Source: JALZEG01 sp046263255
GTDB taxonomy: Bacteria; Actinomycetota; CADDZG01; WHSQ01
Assembly: GCA_046263255.1 (NCBI GenBank)
Contig: JBHELD010000022.1
Span: forward strand, 1-48,431
Direction of reading: 5' to 3'
Length of the DNA stretch: 48,431 bases
The translations under genes were made by a program, and so were the position numbers. Below are positions 17,081 to 23,644 of this stretch, piece by piece. Positions within the stretch are counted from its first letter, which is position 1, and every line of letters starts with the position of its first letter. Below the pieces are notes generated by a model. The model did not search any database, was not told the DNA's origin, and saw only the letters and a list, made by a program, of their open reading frames with translations.

Positions 17081-18097
17081 ATGCCGCTGCTGTCGGTCCG
17101 GGACCTCGAGGTCAAGTTCTTCACCCGCCGGGCCACGATCCACGCGGTCAACCGCATCTCGTTCGACCTCGAGGCGGGGGAGACGCTCGCGATCGTCGGC
17201 GAGTCCGGGTGCGGCAAGAGCGTTTCGTCGCTTGCGATGCTCGGGATCCTGCCGAAGCCGGCGGGAAAGGTGACCGGGGGCGAGGTCGTGTTCCGCGACG
17301 TGGACCTGCTGCAGCTCCCGGACTCGAAGCTCCGCCAGATCCGGGGGCGCGACATCGCGATGATCTTCCAGGATCCCATGACCTCTCTGAACCCGGTGCT
17401 GCGCGTGGGGCGGCAGATCACCGAGAGCCTTCGCAAGCATCTCGGCATGCGAAAGGAAGAGGCCTCCGAGGAGGCGCGGAGCCTGCTGGACCGCGTCGGG
17501 ATCCCGGACGCCGCTAGTCGCCTGCGCGGCTACCCGCACCAGTTCTCCGGCGGCATGCGCCAGAGGGTCATGATCGCGATGGCGATCGCGTGCAAGCCCC
17601 GGATCCTGATCGCGGACGAGCCGACGACGGCCCTCGACGTCACGATCCAGGCGCAGATACTCGACCTCCTCCGGCACCTCGTCCAGGAGGAGAACATGGC
17701 GCTGATCCTCATCACGCACGACCTCGGCGTCGTCGCCGGCGTGTGCGACCGGACCAACGTCATGTACGCGGGAGAGTTCATCGAGACCGCGCCGACGGTC
17801 GAGCTGTTCGCGCGGCCCCGTCATCCCTACACCCTCGGGCTGCTGAAGTCGGTGCCGCGCCTCGACGCGGCGCGCAAGGAGAAGCTCCAGCCGATCGGCG
17901 GGAGCCCGCGCGACCTGAGGACGCTGGCGGAGGGCTGCTCCTTCGCGCCGCGCTGCAAGTACGCGACGCAGGAGTCGTGGGAGAAGACGCCGCACCTGCG
18001 CCGGATCGACGGGCCGTACCACCACGTCGCGTGCTGGAACCCGGTGCCGGTAGAGGACATGCCGCAGGCCCCGGTCGTGGGCGAAGAGACCGGATGA
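17081..18097 (+). CDS. Peptide ABC transporter ATPase, DppD/OppD type
   Basis: A 338-residue ATPase. Walker A is GESGCGKS (near residues 42-49), the Q-loop lies in IFQDPMTSLNPVL, the signature is QFSGGMRQR and Walker B is ILIADEPTTALD, followed by the H-loop LILITHDLG. The C-terminal oligopeptide-transporter extension has a cysteine pattern (EGCSFAPRCKYA, HVACW) typical of the iron-sulfur-cluster-like region in DppD/OppD. ATG 17081 gives the standard N-terminus. It overlaps the next gene by ATGA. Confidence 0.93.
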   Translation: MPLLSVRDLEVKFFTRRATIHAVNRISFDLEAGETLAIVGESGCGKSVSSLAMLGILPKPAGKVTGGEVVFRDVDLLQLPDSKLRQIRGRDIAMIFQDPMTSLNPVLRVGRQITESLRKHLGMRKEEASEEARSLLDRVGIPDAASRLRGYPHQFSGGMRQRVMIAMAIACKPRILIADEPTTALDVTIQAQILDLLRHLVQEENMALILITHDLGVVAGVCDRTNVMYAGEFIETAPTVELFARPRHPYTLGLLKSVPRLDAARKEKLQPIGGSPRDLRTLAEGCSFAPRCKYATQESWEKTPHLRRIDGPYHHVACWNPVPVEDMPQAPVVGEETG

Positions 18098-19125
18098 ACG
18101 AGCCGACGCCGGATCTCGTCGCGGTCGAGGACCTGAAGGTGTACTTCCCGATCCGGTCCGGGTTGTTGATCGACCGCCACGTCGGCGACGTCAAGGCCGT
18201 AGACGGCGTGTCCTTCGAGATCCGCAGGGGCGAGACCCTCGGCCTCGTGGGCGAGTCCGGCTGCGGCAAGACCACGGTCGGCAGGACCGTGCTGCGCCTC
18301 TACGACCCCACCGAGGGACGCATCTACTTCGACGGCGTCGACATCGCAGGGCTTTCCGGGCCCGAGCTCAGGAAGCTCCGGCGCCGCATGCAGATGATCT
18401 TCCAGGACCCGTACTCGTCGCTGAACCCGCGCCAGAGCGTGGGCAACATCGTCGGCGAGCCGCTCAAGGTGCACGGCGCGTCGGCGGACGAGGTCGCGTC
18501 GAAGGTGCGCCACCTGCTCGACGTCGTCGACTTACCGCCGGGCGCGGCGAACCGGTACCCGCACGAGTTCTCGGGGGGACAGCGCCAGAGGATCGGGCTC
18601 GCGCGCTCGCTCGCGATGAACCCCGATCTCATCGTCGCCGACGAGCCGGTCTCGGCCCTCGACGTCTCGATCCAGGCGCAGATCGTGAACCTCCTGGAAG
18701 AGCTCCAGGAGGAGTTCCGGCTCACGTACCTCTTCATCGCGCACGACCTCGCGGTCGTGCGTCACATCTCCGACCGGATCGCGGTGATGTACCTCGGCAA
18801 GATCATGGAGGTCGCGCCCGCCGGCGACCTCTACGACCGGCCGCTGCACCCGTACACGAAGGCGCTGCTGTCGGCCGTGCCGATCCCCGACCCGAAGGTC
18901 GAGCTCGCGCGCGAGCGAATCCTGCTCCGCGGCGACCTTCCGTCGCCCGCGAACCCGCCGCCCGGATGCCGCTTCCACACGCGCTGCCCCTTCGTGCAGA
19001 AGGAGCGCTGCACGGACGAGGTGCCCGAGCTGCGCGCGGTGGGCGGGCACACCGTCGCGTGCCACTGGGTGGAGGAGATCGAGTCGGGGCAGATAAGGCC
19101 ACACGAGGCCGGGGTTCCGGTCTAA
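18094..19125 (+). CDS. Peptide ABC transporter ATPase, DppF/OppF type
   Basis: A 343-residue partner ATPase. The N-terminus LKVYFPIRSGLL is characteristic of DppF. Walker A is GESGCGKTT, the Q-loop lies in IFQDPYSSLNPRQSVGNIV, the signature is EFSGGQRQR, Walker B is LIVADEPVSALD and the switch is LFIAHDLAVV. The C-terminal extension has RFHTRCPF with TVACH, the same cysteine pattern as its partner. It is the last gene of the importer; a palindrome 16 bases after its stop may help end transcription. Confidence 0.93.
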   Translation: MNEPTPDLVAVEDLKVYFPIRSGLLIDRHVGDVKAVDGVSFEIRRGETLGLVGESGCGKTTVGRTVLRLYDPTEGRIYFDGVDIAGLSGPELRKLRRRMQMIFQDPYSSLNPRQSVGNIVGEPLKVHGASADEVASKVRHLLDVVDLPPGAANRYPHEFSGGQRQRIGLARSLAMNPDLIVADEPVSALDVSIQAQIVNLLEELQEEFRLTYLFIAHDLAVVRHISDRIAVMYLGKIMEVAPAGDLYDRPLHPYTKALLSAVPIPDPKVELARERILLRGDLPSPANPPPGCRFHTRCPFVQKERCTDEVPELRAVGGHTVACHWVEEIESGQIRPHEAGVPV

Positions 19126-19140
19126 CCTCATTTTGTTTGC

Positions 19141-19160
19141 GCGATCTCCGAGGAGATCGC
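19141..19160. terminator. Perfect 8-bp hairpin after the importer operon
   Basis: GCGATCTC and GAGATCGC flank a CGAG tetraloop. There is no T-tract on either strand, so it is at best a weak or factor-assisted terminator; it could equally be an operator for the small gene downstream. Confidence 0.4.
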
Positions 19161-19168
19161 CGCCCACG

Positions 19169-19200
19169 ACGTGCGTAGGCGAAGGACGTGCGTGGCGAAG
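19169..19200. repeat. Tandem direct repeat ACGTGCGT(A)GGCGAAG
   Basis: Two adjacent copies, 19169-19185 and 19186-19200, differ by a one-base insertion and one extra trailing base. They lie in the leader of the small unknown gene, 28 bases before its start. It could be a binding site or a simple duplication. Confidence 0.4.
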
Positions 19201-19227
19201 ATTGTCCCTAGCGAAGGAGGATCAGCG

Positions 19228-19434
19228 GTGGCCGGTTGGGGAGACGACCCGGAGCTCGAGAGGCTGCGGCAGCTCATCGACGACGGCTGGGAGGTGATGG
19301 ACGTCACCGAGGACACGAGCTCCGGCGTGCCCATGGACACCGTCCGCCTCCGCAAGGGCGATCAGGAGACGGAGTGCACGTCCGACCACCTCGCGTTCCA
19401 CCGCTACGTCGAAGGGCTGCGGGAACAACCCTAG
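19228..19434 (+). CDS. Small unrecognised acidic protein
   Basis: A 68-residue soluble protein with an acidic, amphipathic composition (ELERLRQLIDDGWEVMDVTED near the N-terminus). GTG 19228 is chosen because AAGGAGG lies 7 bases before it; the frame is also open upstream. I do not recognise a family. The pattern helix, DGWEV, strands, SDHLAFHRYVEGLRE suggests a compact alpha/beta fold. Its stop shares the palindrome CTAG with the stop of the convergent rlpA-like gene. Confidence 0.65.
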   Translation: MAGWGDDPELERLRQLIDDGWEVMDVTEDTSSGVPMDTVRLRKGDQETECTSDHLAFHRYVEGLREQP

Positions 19435-20354
19435 TGCGCGACCCCTATTGAGTCCGTCCCGCTGAAGCGCAGCCTCTCCGCCGTCGCGCGCGTAAGGTCC
19501 CAGTTGGACCGCGCGTACGGCCCGCGGTCGATCACGGTCACCGTCACCGACCGGCCCCGGTACATGATCGCGACCGCCGTCCCGCACGGCAGCGTCCGGT
19601 GCGCGACGCCCAGGGTGTTGTAGCCGAGGACCTTTCCACATGCGGTCCGGTTCCCGTAGAAGCCCGGGCCGTACCAGGTGGCGAGGTCGCTGCGGTAGAT
19701 CTGGAGCGAGTCGAAGCTCCTGCGCGCGAGGCTCGTCGCGTCGCCCTTGAACCACGCGCGGAGCGGCCGCTTGCGGTCGGTCTCCTGCGGCCGGAACGCC
19801 GTCGCGAAGCGGCCGTCTCTCACGCGCGGCCGCGCGATCGTCGTCCACCGGCCGCGGTGGTACTGCTGCAGGACGACCCGGCGCCCGCGCGCCTTCGGGA
19901 ACAGCGTGCCGGACAGCCGCACGCGCCGTCCCACGTAGGCGTCGTCCGGCGACGCCTTGAACGTGAGCTTCGACGACACCCTGATCTCTTCGATGTCGCT
20001 GAACGAACGGGCGTCGGCGATGTCGTCGACGTACGCGAGCCGGTACCTCGCGCTCGACCCGAGGTCGTTCAGGCGGAAACGCACCTTCAGCTCCTGTCCT
20101 ACGGGCTTGGACTGGACGTCGTTCCAGTCGCCTCCGGGCTGCCGTCGCTGGAGGGTCACCTCGGCCCCCGGCGTCCCGTTCTTCAGGCGGCCCCTCACGA
20201 CCGCGTCCTTCTTCAGCCCGACCTTCCAGGGCACGGAGTCGATCACCGGCTTGGGTTCCCCCGGTGGGGTCTGGGCGGCTGCCGGGGCGGCAGGCCCGGC
20301 CACTGCGATAGCTGCTGTGAGCCACATGGCTCCGAGCTGGCGGCGGCGCGTCAT
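19431..20354 (-). CDS. Secreted RlpA-like (double-psi beta-barrel, 3D domain) cell wall protein
   Basis: A 307-residue exported protein. The N-terminal signal MTRRRQLGAMWLTAAIAVAGP ends near APAAA (residue 27). Two beta-sandwich repeats follow (residues about 45-125 and 125-205; the second is marked by YVGRRVRLSGTLFPKARGRR). The C-terminal domain, from about 220, reads ATWYGPGFYGNRTACG, then GVAHRTLPCGTAV, then VTVIDRGPYARSNWDLTRA, the RlpA/3D double-psi barrel with its catalytic-type Asp. It probably cleaves or binds peptidoglycan. ATG 20354 has GAAAGGAG at good spacing. A structured leader of about 250 bases precedes it. Confidence 0.88.
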   Translation of the reverse strand: MTRRRQLGAMWLTAAIAVAGPAAPAAAQTPPGEPKPVIDSVPWKVGLKKDAVVRGRLKNGTPGAEVTLQRRQPGGDWNDVQSKPVGQELKVRFRLNDLGSSARYRLAYVDDIADARSFSDIEEIRVSSKLTFKASPDDAYVGRRVRLSGTLFPKARGRRVVLQQYHRGRWTTIARPRVRDGRFATAFRPQETDRKRPLRAWFKGDATSLARRSFDSLQIYRSDLATWYGPGFYGNRTACGKVLGYNTLGVAHRTLPCGTAVAIMYRGRSVTVTVIDRGPYARSNWDLTRATAERLRFSGTDSIGVAH

Positions 20355-20600
20355 CGCGTCGTCTCCTTTCGGCCCGCGCGCGCGTCGATCGGGCGCTAAC
20401 GCCGGGCACGGCGTCGTTGGCTTCCGCCCTGGGACCGCGCCTGGTTGGCGGGCCGCAGCGGCCACCCCCGCGGGAGGCCGGAGCCCGGGGCACTTCGAAG
20501 CCGCAACGCCTCCCCCCTCCGGGGGAGGGCGGCCGCCCGGGCCGGGCGCGTACGGGGGCGGACCGTAGCGGAAGGCCGCAAAGGACGCAAACCACCTCAC
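20355..20600 (-). promoter_or_regulatory. Long structured leader upstream of the RlpA-like gene; possible riboswitch
   Basis: About 250 bases without a credible ORF. Read on the minus strand, GGCCTTCCGC (20576-20567) near the far end pairs with GCGGAAG (20427-20421) near the gene, closing a 150-base structured domain that contains further GC-rich hairpins, such as the one at 20506-20530. Cyclic-di-AMP riboswitches often control RlpA/NlpC-type wall genes in actinobacteria, and the closing stem position fits, but I could not match their conserved core. The HNH gene's promoter lies beyond the region on the other strand. Confidence 0.35.
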
Positions 20601-20668
20601 CACGTCGAGTGGCCGCGTGACAGCGCATCGTGAGCAACCAGAGGCGACGGAAGCGAGGCGGGCGCACA

Positions 20669-20674
20669 TATACT
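20669..20674 (+). promoter_or_regulatory. -10 hexamer TATACT, leaderless type, for the HNH gene
   Basis: TATACT lies 9 bases before TTG 20684, the same distance as TATAAT before the DUF3040 start. Because the hexamer lies inside the longest open frame (from 20630), the true start must be downstream of it. Confidence 0.55.
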
Positions 20675-20683
20675 GTGGCGGCC

Positions 20684-21196
20684 TTGGGAAGAGCGCTGGT
20701 CCTGAACGCCTCCTACCAACCGCTGTGCGTAGTTCCGGTCCGGCGGGCGATCGTCCTTGCCCTGAAGGAGAAGGCCGAGGTCCTCCACCACAACGGGATG
20801 GTCTTCCGCTCGGAGTCCCTGGAGATCCCCGCGCCCACCGTCGTCCGCCTCAACTACTTCGTCCGCGTGCCGTTCCGCGCCCGTGCCTCGATGTCGCGGC
20901 GAGCGGTGTTCGTGAGGGACAACTACGAGTGCCAGTACTGCGGCCGCCCCGCGGAGAACGTCGACCACGTCGTCCCCCGGAGCCGGGGCGGGGCGCACAC
21001 CTGGGACAACGTGGTAGCCGCCTGCCGCCCCTGCAACTCGCGGAAGGAGAACCGGAGCCCCGCCGACGTCGGCCTCAGGCTGCGCCGGGCTCCCGCGCCC
21101 CCGCACGACAGCGTGTGGATCGTCGTCGCGGTGGATCGGGTCGACGAGACCTGGGAGCCGTACTTGAAGCTCCCGCGTTCGCTGCAGCTCGCCTAG
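20684..21196 (+). CDS. HNH endonuclease-family protein
   Basis: A 170-residue protein of the actinobacterial HNH group. It opens RALVLNASYQPLCVVPVRRA, the usual N-terminus of this group, and has a zinc-bound HNH motif at about residues 83-120: CQYCGR, then NVDHVVPRSRGG, then NVVAACRPCNSRK. The catalytic His is in DHV. TTG 20684 is chosen because homologues begin at RALVLN and the -10 hexamer excludes the longer frame; GTG 20675 is too close to the hexamer. Cellular role is unknown. The stretch 21197-21407 after it has no gene. Confidence 0.82.
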   Translation: MGRALVLNASYQPLCVVPVRRAIVLALKEKAEVLHHNGMVFRSESLEIPAPTVVRLNYFVRVPFRARASMSRRAVFVRDNYECQYCGRPAENVDHVVPRSRGGAHTWDNVVAACRPCNSRKENRSPADVGLRLRRAPAPPHDSVWIVVAVDRVDETWEPYLKLPRSLQLA

Positions 21197-21373
21197 CGGC
21201 GCGGCCCCCCCGGCGGCCCTACCGCCCTGTGAGGCCGTGCGCGTAGCGATGTCGAGGTGATTCTCCGTTAGGCGCCACCGGCCCCCGGTTACCCCCATCG
21301 GATCCCGGCGCCCTGCGACCTTTACGTAGCCAACGCAAGCAACCACAGGAATCCACTCACGCAACACGCGCAA

Positions 21374-21397
21374 CGGAATTCCAACTCTGTAATTCCG
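21374..21397. promoter_or_regulatory. Dyad CGGAATT-N10-AATTCCG upstream of the mraZ promoter
   Basis: Perfect 7-base arms separated by 10 bases end 10 bases before the -35 of mraZ. The symmetry and AT-rich arms in GC-rich DNA suggest a binding site for a dimeric regulator, probably an activator given its position. Confidence 0.4.
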
Positions 21398-21407
21398 CCC
21401 GTAGACG

Positions 21408-21437
21408 TTGACGTTGTGGGGTCCGGGGGTCTAACTT
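21408..21437 (+). promoter_or_regulatory. Sigma-70 promoter of the dcw cluster
   Basis: TTGACG (21408-21413) and TAACTT (21432-21437) are spaced by 18 bases. This is the only good promoter seen before ftsZ for the whole mraZ-ftsQ series and directly precedes the MraZ-type repeats. Confidence 0.65.
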
Positions 21438-21446
21438 CCCACTAGG

Positions 21447-21471
21447 TGGAGTGAAGTGGAGGGAAATGGTG
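21447..21471 (+). promoter_or_regulatory. mraZ: MraZ operator: three TGG(A/T)G repeats with 10-bp period
   Basis: TGGAG (21447-21451), TGGAG (21457-21461) and TGGTG (21467-21471) are separated by exactly 5 bases each. MraZ is known to bind TGGGN-type direct repeats with 5-base spacers in front of its own gene. The repeats start 9 bases after the -10, covering the transcription start, so binding would repress the operon. Confidence 0.7.
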
Positions 21472-21535
21472 CGAGTGACCATTACGCACGCTTCCCCTCC
21501 GCCCGCTCCGGAACGCAGTGGCGCAGGGGAGACGC

Positions 21536-21961
21536 TTGAACTTCACCGGGGAGTACCGGCACACGATCGACGCCAAGGGGCGGCTGATCGTGCCGTCGCG
21601 GCTCAGGGAGGAGTTCACGGGAGACCGGGTCGTCCTCAGCCGCTGGATGGGCAGCTGCATAGCGATGTGGTCCGAGGAAGGCTGGCACAAGATCGCCTCC
21701 GCCCTCCTGGAGCAGGGCTCCGCGAACCCGAGCGCGCGGGCCTTCGTCCGGACGATGGCCGCGAGCGCGCACACCGACGAGATCGACAAGCAGGGGCGCA
21801 TCAACGTCCCCGTCCACTTGCGGGACTACGCGGGCATCACGCGGGAGTGCGTCGTGACGGGGTCGCTCGACCACGGCGAGATCTGGAGCCCCGATAGGTG
21901 GCACCAGGTGGAGGCGGCCGCGGGCGACCTAGACGAGCTGGCCGCACAGCTGAGCTTCTGA
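21536..21961 (+). CDS. mraZ: Transcriptional regulator MraZ
   Basis: A 141-residue protein with two SpoVT/AbrB-like DNA-binding repeats. The first is FTGEYRHTIDAKGRLIVPSRLRE (residues 3-25) and the second, about 80 residues in, is HTDEIDKQGRINVPVHLRDYAGI. Both carry the DxKGR motif of MraZ. TTG 21536 gives the standard N-terminus and has AGGGGAG 4 bases upstream; GTG 21518 would add six residues and is the alternative. It heads the division cluster and probably represses it through the upstream TGGAG repeats. Confidence 0.9.
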   Translation: MNFTGEYRHTIDAKGRLIVPSRLREEFTGDRVVLSRWMGSCIAMWSEEGWHKIASALLEQGSANPSARAFVRTMAASAHTDEIDKQGRINVPVHLRDYAGITRECVVTGSLDHGEIWSPDRWHQVEAAAGDLDELAAQLSF

Positions 21962-22010
21962 TGCGGGGGGCAGGGCAGAGCCGACGACAGACCGGGGACC
22001 ACGGACACGA

Positions 22011-22030
22011 CGCATCGCCTCGGCGATGCG
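22011..22030. promoter_or_regulatory. Perfect hairpin between mraZ and the next gene
   Basis: CGCATCGCC and GGCGATGCG are separated by TC, a 9-base inverted repeat. It begins 49 bases after the mraZ stop and ends 28 bases before the small ORF at 22059. Without a T-tract it is not a standard terminator; attenuation or RNA processing is possible. Confidence 0.5.
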
Positions 22031-22058
22031 CCACGGAAAGAGGGGAAAGGGCCGGGAC

Positions 22059-22199
22059 ATGGCGATGAAAGTGGAGGCACCGAGGCACGGGCTGGCGCGC
22101 GAGCTGCGTCAGGGCATCGTGCTGCTTGCGCTCACCGGGTCGTCGGTCGGTGGCGCTCTCGGGGTGCTCGCGATCGCGACGAAAGCTCTCGGGAGATAG
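22059..22199 (+). CDS. 46-residue single-pass membrane protein, unrecognised
   Basis: A short frame with ATG 22059, a purine-rich ribosome site (GGAAAGAGGGGAAAGG) just upstream and TAG at 22197-22199. The product is a basic N-terminal stretch (MAMKVEAPRHGLARELRQ) followed by a hydrophobic segment of about 20 residues and a short basic tail ending KALGR. Codon third positions are GC-rich like its neighbours. It lies 15 bases before rsmH inside the division operon. By position it could be a small division or wall protein, but there is no sequence match I recognise. Confidence 0.6.
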   Translation: MAMKVEAPRHGLARELRQGIVLLALTGSSVGGALGVLAIATKALGR

Positions 22200-22214
22200 G
22201 AGAGTGGGCTTCAC

Positions 22215-23183
22215 GTGGAGCACCGCCCCGTCCTTGCCGGCGCCGTCGTCGATCTTCTCCTCCCGGCGATCCGCTCAGGAGGCGTCTTCGTCGACGCGAC
22301 GCTCGGACGGGCGGGTCACGCGCTCCGCGTCCTCGACGCCGCGCCGGACGTCCATCTCGTCGGCATCGACCGCGACCCCGACGCGCTGGAGGCGTGCAGG
22401 TCCTACCTCGCCGGCCGTTCCGGGAGGGTCACTCTCGTTCGTGACGACTTCAAGGACCTCGCGGCCGTACTGGAACGACTCGGGATTGAGAAGGTACGCG
22501 GAGTCCTACTCGACCTTGGCGTTTCCTCACCCCAGCTCGATGCAGCGGATCGCGGGTTCAGTTACCGGAGCGATGGCCCGCTCGACATGCGGATGGATAC
22601 CGCCCAACGAATGTCTGCCTACGACGTCGTCAACGGATACGAGCAGAAGGACCTCGCGCGCGTGATCTCCCGGTACGGCGAAGAGCGGTTTGCGGCGCGC
22701 ATCGCGCGCGCGATCGTCGACAACCGGCCGATCGAGCGGACGGCAGAGCTTGCCGAGATCGTGCGGGACGCGATCCCGGCCGCGACGCGGCGTTCCGGCG
22801 GGCACCCCGCGAAGAGGACGTTTCAGGCCCTCCGCATCGAGGTCAACGGGGAAATCACCCGTTTGGAGGGCGTCTTGCCTCAGACTGTGGACGTGCTCGA
22901 TCCGGGGGGCCGCGTGATCGTCATCTCCTATCACTCGTTGGAGGACCGGACGGTCAAACGCTTTCTGAGCGAGCAGGCGCGCGGCTGCACCTGCCCGCCC
23001 GGCTTCCCGGTGTGCACGTGTGGAGCGCAGGCGGCGGTCAAAGTTCTGACCCGGCGTCCGATCACGCCGACAGAAGACGAGATGAACGACAACCCGCGCG
23101 CCCGGTCGGCAAAGCTGCGCGCGGCCGAGCGACTGGAACCGGCAACGGCGCCGCTCCCCGAACGAGTGAGGAGGTCCGCATGA
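22215..23183 (+). CDS. rsmH: 16S rRNA (cytosine-1402-N4)-methyltransferase RsmH
   Basis: A 322-residue SAM-dependent methyltransferase (MraW). It begins MEHRPVLAGAVVDLL and carries VDATLGRAGHALRVL for SAM binding, GVLLDLGVSSPQLDAADRGFS, then HPAKRTFQALRIEVN and VISYHSLEDRTVKRF, the family's strongest blocks. A cysteine-rich stretch CTCPPGFPVCTCG near residue 256 is usual in actinobacterial forms. GTG 22215 follows the small membrane ORF. The stop overlaps the next ATG. Codon use here is slightly less GC-rich than its neighbours. Confidence 0.95.
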   Translation: MEHRPVLAGAVVDLLLPAIRSGGVFVDATLGRAGHALRVLDAAPDVHLVGIDRDPDALEACRSYLAGRSGRVTLVRDDFKDLAAVLERLGIEKVRGVLLDLGVSSPQLDAADRGFSYRSDGPLDMRMDTAQRMSAYDVVNGYEQKDLARVISRYGEERFAARIARAIVDNRPIERTAELAEIVRDAIPAATRRSGGHPAKRTFQALRIEVNGEITRLEGVLPQTVDVLDPGGRVIVISYHSLEDRTVKRFLSEQARGCTCPPGFPVCTCGAQAAVKVLTRRPITPTEDEMNDNPRARSAKLRAAERLEPATAPLPERVRRSA

Positions 23184-23644
23184 GCGCCCGTGCCCAGCAG
23201 GTGCGGCAGGCGGTCCGCCAGCGCGCCGCTCTGCGCGTCGTCGGCGAGGACGCCGTCGTAAAGAAGCCCCGGCGCCGCGTCGCGCCGCTCGCCGTCGTCG
23301 CCGTCGTCTGCGTCCTCGGCATCGTCTTCGGCGTCCTGCTCGAGAGGGTGATGCTCGCCCAGTCGGCGTTCGACCTGACGGGGCTCATGCGCCGGGTGGA
23401 GGCCGCCGACGAGCGTCGCAGCAAGCTGACGTTCGAGGTCGCGCGCCGCGAGAACCCCGGGCGCATCGAGCAGTACGCACGCGGGCAGCTCGGCATGGTC
23501 GACCCCGACCCCGCGACGATGCAGTACATCGTCGCCGACGTCACGGCGCGCGCCCGCCGCGACGCGCCCGGCAGGGCCCTGCAGGCGCGCGTCTCGCGTG
23601 CAGGTCCCGTCAACGCCGCGGGGGCCTGGGAGGAGGCTCCGTAG
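23180..23644 (+). CDS. ftsL: FtsL-like bitopic division protein
   Basis: A 154-residue protein in the normal FtsL position between rsmH and ftsI, overlapping rsmH by ATGA. It has a basic cytoplasmic region (KKPRRR near residue 30), one membrane segment at about 33-54 (APLAVVAVVCVLGIVFGVLL) and then an outer segment with coiled-coil character and RENPGRIEQYARGQLGMVDPDP, the block seen in FtsL/septum-initiation proteins. Sequence conservation of FtsL is weak, so position and topology carry most weight. It probably bridges FtsI/FtsW and the rest of the divisome. Confidence 0.8.
   Translation: MSARAQQVRQAVRQRAALRVVGEDAVVKKPRRRVAPLAVVAVVCVLGIVFGVLLERVMLAQSAFDLTGLMRRVEAADERRSKLTFEVARRENPGRIEQYARGQLGMVDPDPATMQYIVADVTARARRDAPGRALQARVSRAGPVNAAGAWEEAP

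Noticed and set aside
20400..20600. A cobalamin riboswitch reading of the RlpA leader
   Set aside because: A GCGCGGTCCC segment recalls the B12-box region but the conserved core and ACTGT segment are absent.
20630..20683. An N-terminal extension of the HNH gene
   Set aside because: A TATACT hexamer lies inside it and homologues begin at the RALVLN block, so TTG 20684 is preferred.
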